From NCBI RefSeq assembly GCF_014904695.1, contig NZ_JACXXN010000024.1, positions 34,242 to 98,241 of the forward strand: a stretch of DNA of 64,000 nt, written 5' to 3'. Positions within the stretch are counted from its first letter, which is position 1, and every line of letters begins with the position of its first letter. Source of the DNA: Nostoc sp. MG11. GTDB taxonomy: Bacteria; Cyanobacteriota; Cyanobacteriia; Cyanobacteriales; Nostocaceae. The position numbers and the translations under genes are program-made. Positions 8,048 through 15,433 of the stretch are shown here, piece by piece. The notes under the pieces were generated by a model. The model did no database searches. It saw only the letters and a program-made list of their open reading frames with translations, and was not told the DNA's origin.

Positions 8048-11000
8048 ATGTCCCTTAACTTTGCTTTCGCCCTCAGTCAACAGCAAACTTTTGAACTGCG
8101 CTGTAACTATGGCTCACGTCGCTTGGATAAAGCAGAGTTGGTAGCGCTGATTAATTCGTGTGAGCAAAATTACTATGCTCAACAAAAAGACAGTCTACCT
8201 GATCTCATCCAGTTGGGACGCCAACTTTATCAATGGCTAGATGGTAAAGAAGGATGGTTAAGAAAGTCGCTCAATGAAGCAGATGAGCAAACGATTTATC
8301 TGGATTTGATTCAAACCAGCGAAGCACAGGGGTTGAACCCAGAGACACAACGGGTAGCTTTGGGATTGGCACATTTGCCGTGGGAATTGCTACATGATGG
8401 CAGTGGGTTTTTAATAGGACGCCGGAATCTTTCCGTCTTACCAGTACGTTGTGTGCAGCGGCGTCAAACCCAAGTAATTGGCGTACAAAATCGCCCATTG
8501 CGGTTGCTGTTCATGGCGACTTCACCCGAAGATCCCAGAGTTCCGCCTTTAGGTTTTGAGCGTGAAGAAGCGAACATTTTGCAAGCAACCAAGGATCAAC
8601 CTTTGGCTTTGATTGTCGAGGAAAGCGGCTCGGTTGCAGAGTTAGCCAATTTGGTGAAATCCTATCCAGAAGACTATTTTGATGTCTTTCACCTCACGGG
8701 ACACGGGATAATTTATACCAAAAAAGATTACGGTTCTTTGCTGGTAAAAGGTGCAATACTGCCAGATAATACCCCTTGCTTCATCACTGAGGATGAGGTG
8801 GGGAATATCCAACTTACTACCGTCAATGACTTAGCTAGAGCCTTTCGCGGACGCTGGCCCCGTGTAACTTTTCTCTCTGGTTGTCATACGGGACAGGTTC
8901 CTAACAAAGGGACAGTACCCTCAATGGCGCAGGCATTGGTGAAGGCAGGGGCAGGTATAGTTTTAGGCTGGGCGCGTCCAGTGTATGACCGCACGGGTAT
9001 TGTAGCAGCACAGGCACTTTATCAAGCTTTAGCGACGGGGGCAACTGTTGAAGCAGCAGTCAAAGCGGCGCAGCAGGAGATGATTAACCAAGAATGCACC
9101 GACTGGCATCTGTTGCGGATGTATCAAGATACACGCCCCATTGCAGAACTGGTGACACCGCTGAGAACAAGAAATCGTGAAAAGCTGAAGTTCGCAGCGC
9201 CAGAGCAAGAATTTCTGGATGAGAATAATCAAATCAAAGTTGCTAGTCAATTTGAGTTTGTCGGACGCAGACGACCTTTGCAACGGTGTCTCAAGGCATT
9301 GCGGGAAACCAGCGACCAAATCGGCGTATTTATTGCCGGAATGGGGGGACTGGGTAAAAGTAGCTTGGCAGCGCGGTTATGTACACGGGTGGAAGTGCAG
9401 CGTTCTAACTTTGCGCGAGTCGTGTTGATTGGCCCTCTGGATGAGATAGGTTTGCTGAATAAGCTTTCTAATAAATATGAGCGGTTTGCAGATGTGCCTG
9501 CACTTTTGAATGAACCAAAGGTGTCTCTTAAAGGACGGTTGCAAAACTTTTTTGAAGCAATAGAAAAAGAACACAACCAACCCTTACTGTTGGTGCTGGA
9601 TGACTTTGAGCAGAACATCCCCATAGCTAATATTGAAGATGGCTCACTGCGGATGACGGCAGAAGCTTATGAAATTTTAAAGGCGATTTGTGCAGCATTG
9701 GCAGAAACCGGGGCAGAAAGTCGGCTGATTGTCACCTGTCGCTATTTGAAAGAAGACATTTTGCCACCTCATCGTCTGCATTTGGAATCTTTAGCAGAGA
9801 TGAGCAGCAGTGATATTGATAAAATCTGCTTTCCCTTAGATAAAGAAGTTAGGCAACAGTTAAGAACTCGGCGGATTATTAAGATTGCCGATGGTAATCC
9901 CCGCTTGCTGAGGTGGCTATTGGAGGTGATTCAGCAACCAGGATTGGCGGCGGATGAATTACTGAATCGGCTAGAGGCGACTGAGCAGAAGTTTCGTGAA
10001 AATATTTTGGCACAAACTTTGCTGGATGCTTTGGAACCAGAAGAACAAAAGTTTCTCGCGCGGTTGAGTGTGTTTCATCTGCCTGTTACTTTTGAAATCA
10101 TCAACGCTATTTCCCTCTTTTGCTCTCCTCTTCAAAAGCTTGTCAGCCTTAGCCTAGTCGAGTCCGCCACCACTTACCCAAACCAGCCAGCTAATTACCG
10201 GGTGACGACTATTTTAGAACCGTTACTAGAACCAGTATTGAGTGAAGAAGAGTGGCAAGCAAGCCGACAGCAAGCGGTGAGGAAAATCCATCAAGTTTGG
10301 TGGGAGGAGGTTAACAAAAAACTAGAAGCAAATGGACTGGAAATTGTGCGTTTGGGACTACTGGCAAGAGAGCAAGAAATTGCTGTTAGCGTTGGGGATA
10401 GTATTGCAGCCCATTGGGTGAACAATTCCCGGTTTGTGGAAGCTTTAGAGCTATGTGAGCAAATTCTGGTAGTTTTTCAAGACCACCGTATCTTGGGAAC
10501 CATCGCCCGTGCGGAAGAGGTTTTGGGTTTTGTGCAAAAGGCTGTTGTTCATTTTCAGCAAGCCTTAGACCTGTGCCCTGAAGATGACTTAACAAGAAAA
10601 GCCACTACCCTTAACAACATGGCAGGCGTAATTGCCCAACAAGGAGAAATTGCTGGAGCGATCATACTCTACGAGCAATCTTTGGAAATATATAACCAGA
10701 TTAGCGATGTCAAAGGTGAAGCCACTACCCGCAACAACATGGCACGAATAATCGCCGACCAAGGGGACGTTGCTAGGGCGATCGCACTCTGGGAGAAATG
10801 CTTGAGGATATTCAGACAGATTGGCGATATCAAAGGTGAAGCCACTACCCGTAACAACATGGCTCAGGTAATTGCCGACCAAGGGGAAATCGCTAGGGCG
10901 ATCACACTCTGGGAGGAATGCTTGAGGATATTCAGACAGATTGGCGATATCAAAGGTGAAGCTACTACCCGCAACAACATGGCACGAATAATCGCCGACC

Positions 11001-11866
11001 AAGGGGACGTTGCTAGGGCGATCACACTCTGGGAGGAATGCTTGAGAATATTCAGACAGATTGGCGATATCAAAGGTGAAGCCACTACCCTCAACAATAT
11101 GGCTCAGGTAATCGCCGACCAAGGGGACATTGCTAGAGCAATCAAACTCTGGGAGCGATCCTTGGAAATAAAAGAGCAGATTGGCGATGTCAAAGGTAAA
11201 GCCATTACTTTCAACAACATGGCTATGGTAATTGCCCAACAAGGGGGCATAGCTATAGCGATCGTACTCTGGGAGCAATCCTTGAAAATATTTGAGCAGA
11301 TTGGCGATGTTAAAAACAAAGCCAATACTCTGGCAAACATGGCTTATTGGGTGAGTGAAAGAGATGAAGCTAGACAATTGCTAAATCTGCAAGCTGCTTC
11401 GGCACTAGGACAGGTTCGTGCTTATGTTGTTTTAGTGAGAGTTCTGAATAACTTAGGCGTAACAGATGAAAGCAATGGATTAGTTTACTTAGCTCAAGCA
11501 ATCTGGCTGACACTGAGGATTGAAGTCCCCTTAGCAGATACCATTGAGTTAATTAATGTTTTATATAATAGAATTCCTCAAGGTGATGAACTCAAAGCTT
11601 TGCTAGGAGCAACGGCAATGTTCTTTTGCCAACTCAGAGGTGAAGGTCATCCCCAATTAGAAGAACTTCAAGAACGTAGTTTCGAGATTATATTAGGGGC
11701 GGCGAGTGCCCAACGAATTGAGACACAGGAAGCGTTTGATGCTTGGTTTGCTCAGCAACAGTTAAATGAGCCAGAATATTTCCTTCCCCGACTCAATCAA
11801 CGCCTAGAGGAGATAGTTGAGGATGGGTGGTTATTTCACCGCAGTCAAGTTTCAACAGGCGGATAA
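8048..11866 (+). CDS. CHAT protease - STAND (NB-ARC-like) NTPase - TPR repeat protein
   Basis: The 1272-residue protein has three modules. Residues about 70-370 form a CHAT (caspase-like) domain with the His of HLTGHG (about 219) and the Cys of LSGCHTG (about 279) as the predicted dyad. Residues about 405-700 form a STAND/NB-ARC-type NTPase with Walker A GMGGLGKSS (about 431-439) and Walker B LLLVLDDFE (about 513-521). From about 850 on there are 40-residue TPRs of LGN type, six nearly identical in DNA, then a less repetitive C-terminus. STAND proteins are ligand-triggered switches; CHAT domains are proteases in several bacterial and archaeal defence or cell-death systems. A sensor-switch-protease role is therefore inferred. 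I chose ATG 8048; an in-frame TTG at 8024 after GGTGAAGG is the alternative. Confidence 0.9.
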   Translation: MSLNFAFALSQQQTFELRCNYGSRRLDKAELVALINSCEQNYYAQQKDSLPDLIQLGRQLYQWLDGKEGWLRKSLNEADEQTIYLDLIQTSEAQGLNPETQRVALGLAHLPWELLHDGSGFLIGRRNLSVLPVRCVQRRQTQVIGVQNRPLRLLFMATSPEDPRVPPLGFEREEANILQATKDQPLALIVEESGSVAELANLVKSYPEDYFDVFHLTGHGIIYTKKDYGSLLVKGAILPDNTPCFITEDEVGNIQLTTVNDLARAFRGRWPRVTFLSGCHTGQVPNKGTVPSMAQALVKAGAGIVLGWARPVYDRTGIVAAQALYQALATGATVEAAVKAAQQEMINQECTDWHLLRMYQDTRPIAELVTPLRTRNREKLKFAAPEQEFLDENNQIKVASQFEFVGRRRPLQRCLKALRETSDQIGVFIAGMGGLGKSSLAARLCTRVEVQRSNFARVVLIGPLDEIGLLNKLSNKYERFADVPALLNEPKVSLKGRLQNFFEAIEKEHNQPLLLVLDDFEQNIPIANIEDGSLRMTAEAYEILKAICAALAETGAESRLIVTCRYLKEDILPPHRLHLESLAEMSSSDIDKICFPLDKEVRQQLRTRRIIKIADGNPRLLRWLLEVIQQPGLAADELLNRLEATEQKFRENILAQTLLDALEPEEQKFLARLSVFHLPVTFEIINAISLFCSPLQKLVSLSLVESATTYPNQPANYRVTTILEPLLEPVLSEEEWQASRQQAVRKIHQVWWEEVNKKLEANGLEIVRLGLLAREQEIAVSVGDSIAAHWVNNSRFVEALELCEQILVVFQDHRILGTIARAEEVLGFVQKAVVHFQQALDLCPEDDLTRKATTLNNMAGVIAQQGEIAGAIILYEQSLEIYNQISDVKGEATTRNNMARIIADQGDVARAIALWEKCLRIFRQIGDIKGEATTRNNMAQVIADQGEIARAITLWEECLRIFRQIGDIKGEATTRNNMARIIADQGDVARAITLWEECLRIFRQIGDIKGEATTLNNMAQVIADQGDIARAIKLWERSLEIKEQIGDVKGKAITFNNMAMVIAQQGGIAIAIVLWEQSLKIFEQIGDVKNKANTLANMAYWVSERDEARQLLNLQAASALGQVRAYVVLVRVLNNLGVTDESNGLVYLAQAIWLTLRIEVPLADTIELINVLYNRIPQGDELKALLGATAMFFCQLRGEGHPQLEELQERSFEIILGAASAQRIETQEAFDAWFAQQQLNEPEYFLPRLNQRLEEIVEDGWLFHRSQVSTGG
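10601..11340 (+). repeat. Near-identical 120-bp tandem units encoding TPRs
   Basis: The segment GCCACTACCC...AACAACAT recurs every 120 bp exactly (10601, 10721, 10841, 10961, 11081, 11201, with a last diverged copy at 11321). Each unit encodes one 40-residue TPR. The units starting at 10721-10961 are almost identical at the DNA level, including silent positions, which points to recent unit duplication or gene conversion. Confidence 0.93.
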
Positions 11867-11868
11867 GA

Positions 11869-11958
11869 GGAGATGCGATCGCCGCGTTACTCTTAAATTA
11901 ATTGGCGACAATATAACCAGCTTATGCAATCCCTAAATATTACATTGCCAGATGCGAT
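11869..11958 (+). repeat. 90-bp perfect direct repeat, copy 1
   Basis: Identical base for base to 12439-12528, 570 bp away. The repeat includes a HIP1 octamer and the first 11-12 codons of the antitoxin-like gene called at 12494, so here the gene start is copied and then runs into unrelated sequence and a stop after 16 codons. A third, diverged scrap of the repeat core (GCGTTACTTTTAAATTAATT) lies at about 12774-12794. Confidence 0.93.
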
Positions 11959-11988
11959 ATGGAATCTCAACTAATATAAACTTCTCCC

Positions 11989-12168
11989 GACATTCTTTCT
12001 GGTACACCCGTTTTCTATGGAACTCGCGTACCATTACAAACATTAATTGATTATCTAGAAGCAGGCGATCGCCTCGACGACTTTCTAGAAGATTTTCCCA
12101 CTGTGAGCCGCGCACAGGCAACAGCATTTCTCAATCAAGCAGGTGATGTGGTTAGTATTACACCGTAA
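11989..12168 (+). pseudogene. DUF433 antitoxin fragment lacking its start
   Basis: The frame reads DILSGTPVFYGTRVPLQTL and continues with IDYLEAGDRLDDFLEDFPTVS to a TAA at 12166-12168. This is the DUF433 fold signature (G-T-P-V-F-x-G-T-R-V ... F-L-x-D-F-P-T-V), a small HTH-like antitoxin family often paired with PIN-like toxins. A stop at 11977-11979 lies just upstream in frame and there is no start codon between, so the N-terminus is lost. It sits directly after copy 1 of the 90-bp repeat, whose arrival or rearrangement probably removed the start. Confidence 0.75.
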
Positions 12169-12178
12169 AGTCAAAAAT

Positions 12179-12373
12179 TCACTCTGCTGTAAAAGCAAAT
12201 ACCGCCCTTAACACTTCTGAGGTAAGAGTCGGATAGTTTTCTAGCACTTGTTGTTGTGTCTATCCCGTAGCAAACAAACCCAACAAGAACTCTACAGATA
12301 AACGAGTTCCTTTCACAGTCGGCTTACCTAGGAGAATTTTGGGATCTGAATGAATATACTGTCGCCAGTCCAT
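12179..12373 (-). pseudogene. DUF433 antitoxin gene interrupted by an in-frame TAG
   Basis: From ATG at 12373 the frame reads MDWRQYIHSDPKILLGKPTV, then KGTRLSVEFLLGLFATG, then a TAG (12260-12262), and continues in the same frame with TQQQVLENYPTLTSEVL and RAVFAFTAE to a TGA at 12179-12181. This is a complete DUF433 protein of 64 residues if the TAG replaces one codon; the family usually has Trp there, so TGG to TAG is the simplest explanation. It lies between two other antitoxin scraps on the opposite strand. No toxin partner is adjacent. Confidence 0.8.
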
Positions 12374-12438
12374 AGTTTTTACTCCGACTAAGCTACAGCT
12401 ATTGTTGCACAATATGATTTTTGTCGGCTTAGTGAAGG

Positions 12439-12528
12439 GGAGATGCGATCGCCGCGTTACTCTTAAATTAATTGGCGACAATATAACCAGCTTATGCAAT
12501 CCCTAAATATTACATTGCCAGATGCGAT
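12439..12528 (+). repeat. 90-bp perfect direct repeat, copy 2
   Basis: This is the second copy of the repeat at 11869-11958. Here the sequence continues into the complete reading frame of the small antitoxin-like gene, so this is probably the original location. Confidence 0.93.
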
Positions 12529-12766
12529 CGCTAATGCTCTCAATGCTTATATTGGCGATCAGGAAGTTTCTTTACCTGCTAATGCCATTGTAGAAACTGC
12601 CCTCGAAGAGTTTCTCTACCAACGTGGCTATTTACCTCCACGAAAGTAAGGTTTATCCCTTACTCCTGCGCCAAAGGGAAGTGGATTTAAAGATACTTCG
12701 GTAAATCACGATAAAATTCTAGCTGAACAAGCGTTTTCACAGTCATTGCCACCAAACACACCTTGA
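12494..12766 (+). pseudogene. Small antitoxin-like gene with an internal TAA
   Basis: ATG 12494 opens a 51-residue frame: MQSLNITLPDAIANALNAYI, then GDQEVSLPANAIVETALEEF and LYQRGYLPPRK, then TAA at 12647-12649. The same frame continues after the stop with GLSLTPAPKGSGFKDTSVNH and DKILAEQAFSQSLPPNTP to TGA at 12764-12766. Both halves have protein-like composition, and the second half resembles the tail of small cyanobacterial antitoxins, so I read it as one gene of about 90 residues with a nonsense codon. A functional 51-residue short form is possible. No toxin gene follows. Confidence 0.55.
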
Positions 12767-12803
12767 TGCCATCGCGTTACTTTTAAATTAATTAGCCTCA
12801 AGA

Positions 12804-13034
12804 TTCATTCACAAAGCTCAGAGGTTCATTTGCGAAGCTCAAAGGTTCATTTGCGAAGCTCAAAGGTTCATCGACGAAGCTCAAAGGTTCATTCACGAAA
12901 CTCAAAGGTTCATTCACGAAGCTCAAAGGTTCATCGACGAAGCTCAAAGGTTCATTCACGAAGCTCAAAGGTTCATTCACGAAGCTCAAAGGTTCATCGA
13001 CGAAGCTCAAAGGTTCATTCACGAAGCCCAAAGC
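12804..13034. repeat. 21-bp tandem array, eleven units
   Basis: Eleven 21-bp units of the form TTCATTCACGAAGCTCAAAGG run head to tail. Variants in the first nine bases (TTCATTCAC, TTCATTTGC, TTCATCGAC) repeat in the order C-A-A for most of the array, giving a 63-bp higher-order period. Because 21 is a multiple of three and the unit lacks stops, both strands stay open and give artificial heptad ORFs (SSKVHSR or EPLSFVN); I do not call these as genes. Confidence 0.95.
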
Positions 13035-13110
13035 CTTGTCTGCGTAACGCACTCTCCGAAAGTCGCTCAATTGAAAGTTAATAGTGTCTTACTCAATACG
13101 GTTCGCATAA

Positions 13111-13229
13111 GATCCCCCCGCCTGCGGCGACCCCCTTTTTAAGGGGGTAAAGATCAGAAAAAGCCCCCCTTTTTAAGGGGGTAAAGATCAGAAAAAGCCC
13201 CCCTTTTTAAGGGGGGTTGGGGGGATCTT
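13111..13229. repeat. C/G-tract hairpin repeat cluster
   Basis: Flanking arms GATCCCCCC (13111-13119) and GGGGGGATC (13219-13227) enclose three near-identical units of CCCCCTTTTTAAGGGGG followed by TAAAGATCAGAAAAAG, with a 34-bp period. Each unit is itself palindromic. The same motif appears in the MITE-like element near 46.25 kb, so this is a dispersed repeat family that has expanded locally. Confidence 0.85.
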
Positions 13230-13266
13230 CGAGAGACAAACATGTTAACCGAACTGTATTGGTGTC

Positions 13267-13740
13267 TTACCCTACCTCATACATCTGTTTATGCTTGGCT
13301 AAAAGCTGGAGATATTTCTCATTTGTCTTTGCTTCTACCCACTTGGCTTTAAATATTGCCGCTGATTCCGCTTTAACTGGATCTACTTCGTAGGGTAAAA
13401 TCTCTTTTTTAGAGCTTGTATTTTGCGAATCTTGTTTATATTTTCTGCCGCTTTTATGATTAGCATAACGGCGAGAGCGGGTATAACCCATTTGAATAAA
13501 CTTTCTTGCCATATCTGCACCGACAAAATCATCTTGTTCTAAATAAGCAAGAAAAAGCTCGTAAATTTTCTCGCTCGACTCTTTGGCAATATCAGGAGTT
13601 TTGAACCGCCAGTAAGGAAGAATTTCTGATTTATAAGGTTCTACCAAAAGTACACCCTGCTCACCTTTGCCAACACGATAGAGTTCAGGATGTTGCCGAA
13701 AATCGATATTTGGAAAGTCTAAAGAATAATCAAATGGCAT
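13267..13740 (-). CDS. DUF4385 domain protein
   Basis: The 157-residue product starts MPFDYSLDFPNIDFRQHPEL and contains YRVGKGEQGVLLVEPYKSEI and LPYWRFKTP, the conserved core of DUF4385, found in bacteria, phages and some eukaryotes and of unknown function. The middle part (RRYANHKSGRKY) and a basic, helical C-terminus are typical. The length matches the family. The start is ATG at 13740. It is divergent from the VOC gene, with 77 bp between the starts. No evidence of operon partners. Confidence 0.85.
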   Translation of the reverse strand: MPFDYSLDFPNIDFRQHPELYRVGKGEQGVLLVEPYKSEILPYWRFKTPDIAKESSEKIYELFLAYLEQDDFVGADMARKFIQMGYTRSRRYANHKSGRKYKQDSQNTSSKKEILPYEVDPVKAESAAIFKAKWVEAKTNEKYLQLLAKHKQMYEVG

Positions 13741-13817
13741 GGGAACTGTTTATGATAAATAATAAACTTTAAGAAAAAAGTTTAACTTCTATCTCAGTAC
13801 AGAAATTTGGTTCTACT

Positions 13818-14285
13818 ATGCTATCTAGCCCCAAGTCTGTTAACAGTGTCCTAGCTCCGGGTAATCTGCGTAAAGTGCATCACATTGCTCTCAACGTTAA
13901 AGATATGCAAGCTTCCCGGTACTTTTATGGCAGTATCCTGGGTTTGCATGAACTTGTTGGCGATGAAGTACCCGCAACTCTGCTTGAACTTGTTGCAGCG
14001 GGGAAAGTAGCCAATTTTGTTACACCTGATGGTACAATTCTGGATTTATTTGGTACACCCGATTTGACACCACCAGATCCAAATCCAGAACGGAGTTTCA
14101 CCAGAGCATATCACCTTGCCTTTGATATAGATCCGCAGTTATTTGAGCAAGCGGTGGCAGTAATCAGAGAGAATCAAATACCGATCGCACACGGCCCAGT
14201 TACCCGTCCTACTGGTAGAGGTGTGTACTTTTACGATCCTGATGGCTTTATGATTGAAATTCGTTGCGATCCAGAAACTACTTAA
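13818..14285 (+). CDS. VOC-family (glyoxalase / extradiol dioxygenase-like) protein
   Basis: The 155-residue product holds paired beta-alpha-beta-beta-beta modules of the vicinal-oxygen-chelate superfamily: HHIALNVKDMQASRYFYGSI at residues 21-40 and GRGVYFYDPDGFMIEIR near the C-terminus, where His (in HHIAL), His (AYHLAFDI) and Glu (IEIR) are likely metal ligands. The family includes glyoxalase I, fosfomycin/bleomycin resistance proteins and dioxygenases; substrate cannot be told from sequence. The start is ATG at 13818. The next gene starts 19 bp after its stop. Confidence 0.88.
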   Translation: MLSSPKSVNSVLAPGNLRKVHHIALNVKDMQASRYFYGSILGLHELVGDEVPATLLELVAAGKVANFVTPDGTILDLFGTPDLTPPDPNPERSFTRAYHLAFDIDPQLFEQAVAVIRENQIPIAHGPVTRPTGRGVYFYDPDGFMIEIRCDPETT

Positions 14286-14304
14286 TTTAGGAGTAATAAC
14301 AAAA

Positions 14305-14607
14305 GTGTCTACTTTGAGCGAGAAATCAATGCAGATATTTAAAGTAATCGAAGAGACAATCACAAAACCGCCAATTCCGCACGAACCATATAAGCAATCA
14401 TTGAAAGCTTGGGCGATGTATTGTCTGCGAGACAAAGGTTTTAAAGTCGTTTACGCTCAAAACGCTGACTTTGCTATTGAAATTAAAGGCGGGGAAAAGC
14501 TGTATTTTAAAGTTTCAAATAATGCTGATGATTTAGACAATACTATTAACTGGATAGTTTGGGATAGTACAACTAAAAGCGCCAGCCTTATTCCACAAAA
14601 ATCTTAA
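14305..14607 (+). CDS. Hypothetical protein (100 aa)
   Basis: I place the start at GTG 14305, 11 bases after AGGAG (14289-14293) and just beyond the VOC gene stop; an upstream TTG at 14254 would overlap the VOC gene. The product (VSTLSEKSMQIFKVIEETIT onward) has a helical N-terminus and a C-terminal beta-rich part with YAQNADFAIEIKGGEKLYFKV. That layout is reminiscent of a small nuclease-like fold (D...E-x-K), but this is only a resemblance. It probably forms a transcription unit with the VOC gene. Its end overlaps the opposing methyltransferase gene by 4 bp. Confidence 0.55.
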   Translation: MSTLSEKSMQIFKVIEETITKPPIPHEPYKQSLKAWAMYCLRDKGFKVVYAQNADFAIEIKGGEKLYFKVSNNADDLDNTINWIVWDSTTKSASLIPQKS

Positions 14608-15359
14608 GCCTGCTTTTCAAATATCATTAAATGCTGCTGAGGTAACAAATTTTTGGTTTCGCGCCAAACTAAACCAGCAGCTTGCATCTCTTTGCGTACT
14701 TGCTTTTGAGTCATCTTATGCAGACGCTTAATCATAATAAAAGGATTTTCGCCCCGGTACTCGACCAGCGCCACCCTACCCCCTGGTTTAAGTGCTTTCA
14801 CAATCCCTTGCATGACTTCTTGGGGATACTCAAGTTCGTGGTATGCATCCACCATTAAGGCTAAATCAATACTTGCAAATGGGAGGTTGGGGTTAGTAAG
14901 AGTTGCCAAAACAGGCTCAACATTGGTGATATTTTTCTCCTGTTTGAAAAACTCGATGATATCCAGCATTTCTGGCTGAATATCTACAGCAAACACTTTT
15001 CCTTCTGTTAACAACGGCGCGAGGCGAAAGCTCATATAACCTGTACCAGCGCCAATATCTGCGACTACATCGTTAGGTTTTAGGTTAAGCATACCGACTA
15101 TCTTACTTGGTTGTTCCTCCGCCTCTCGATTGAGACGTTCTAGCCAACCTGCGCCTATGTGTCCCATAACTTGAGCAATTTCTCGCTCCATGTAGTATTT
15201 ACCGATACCATCTGGACTGTGGATTACCCGTTGTTTATAAGCGGTGGGGGTTGACGAAGCAGCAATTGCAATATTAGCTGGGTTAAGTATTAAGACTCCC
15301 AGCATCACCAAGATAATTAGTATTGAAGATAAAAAATTAGACTTGTGATCATGTATCAT
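14604..15359 (-). CDS. Class I SAM-dependent methyltransferase with signal peptide
   Basis: The 251-residue product begins with a hydrophobic export-like segment (residues 10-33, ending AIA before ASS). It is followed by a Rossmann methyltransferase: motif I VVADIGAGTGYMSF (about 98-111), motif II KVFAVDIQPEML, and a motif IV/post-IV region with LALMVDAYHELEYPQ. S-adenosylmethionine is the expected donor; the acceptor is unknown. A methyltransferase behind a secretion signal is odd, because SAM is cytoplasmic; the segment could instead be a membrane anchor with the catalytic part inside. The start is ATG at 15359. It overlaps the convergent neighbour by 4 bp. Confidence 0.85.
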   Translation of the reverse strand: MIHDHKSNFLSSILIILVMLGVLILNPANIAIAASSTPTAYKQRVIHSPDGIGKYYMEREIAQVMGHIGAGWLERLNREAEEQPSKIVGMLNLKPNDVVADIGAGTGYMSFRLAPLLTEGKVFAVDIQPEMLDIIEFFKQEKNITNVEPVLATLTNPNLPFASIDLALMVDAYHELEYPQEVMQGIVKALKPGGRVALVEYRGENPFIMIKRLHKMTQKQVRKEMQAAGLVWRETKNLLPQQHLMIFEKQA

Positions 15360-15433
15360 ATTCAGTCTGAAATGCAGCTTTGCATATAACTGTAGGGTAT
15401 TGAGAAACGCAGAGGTTTAATTTTATTTGTTTA

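Noticed and set aside
10589..11377. 262-codon minus-strand frame opposite the TPR region
   Set aside because: It only mirrors the 120-bp repeats of the CHAT gene, which has strong domain support on the plus strand.
8048..11866. Whether this belongs to a multi-gene defence island
   Set aside because: Upstream genes (petJ, aldo/keto reductase) are metabolic and downstream genes are broken antitoxins, so no intact partner supports a multi-gene system.
12804..13034. Possible CRISPR array
   Set aside because: Units are contiguous with no unique spacers, so it is a simple tandem repeat.
12798..13081. Heptad-repeat ORFs on both strands over the 21-bp array
   Set aside because: The unit length is a multiple of three and lacks stops, so openness is automatic.
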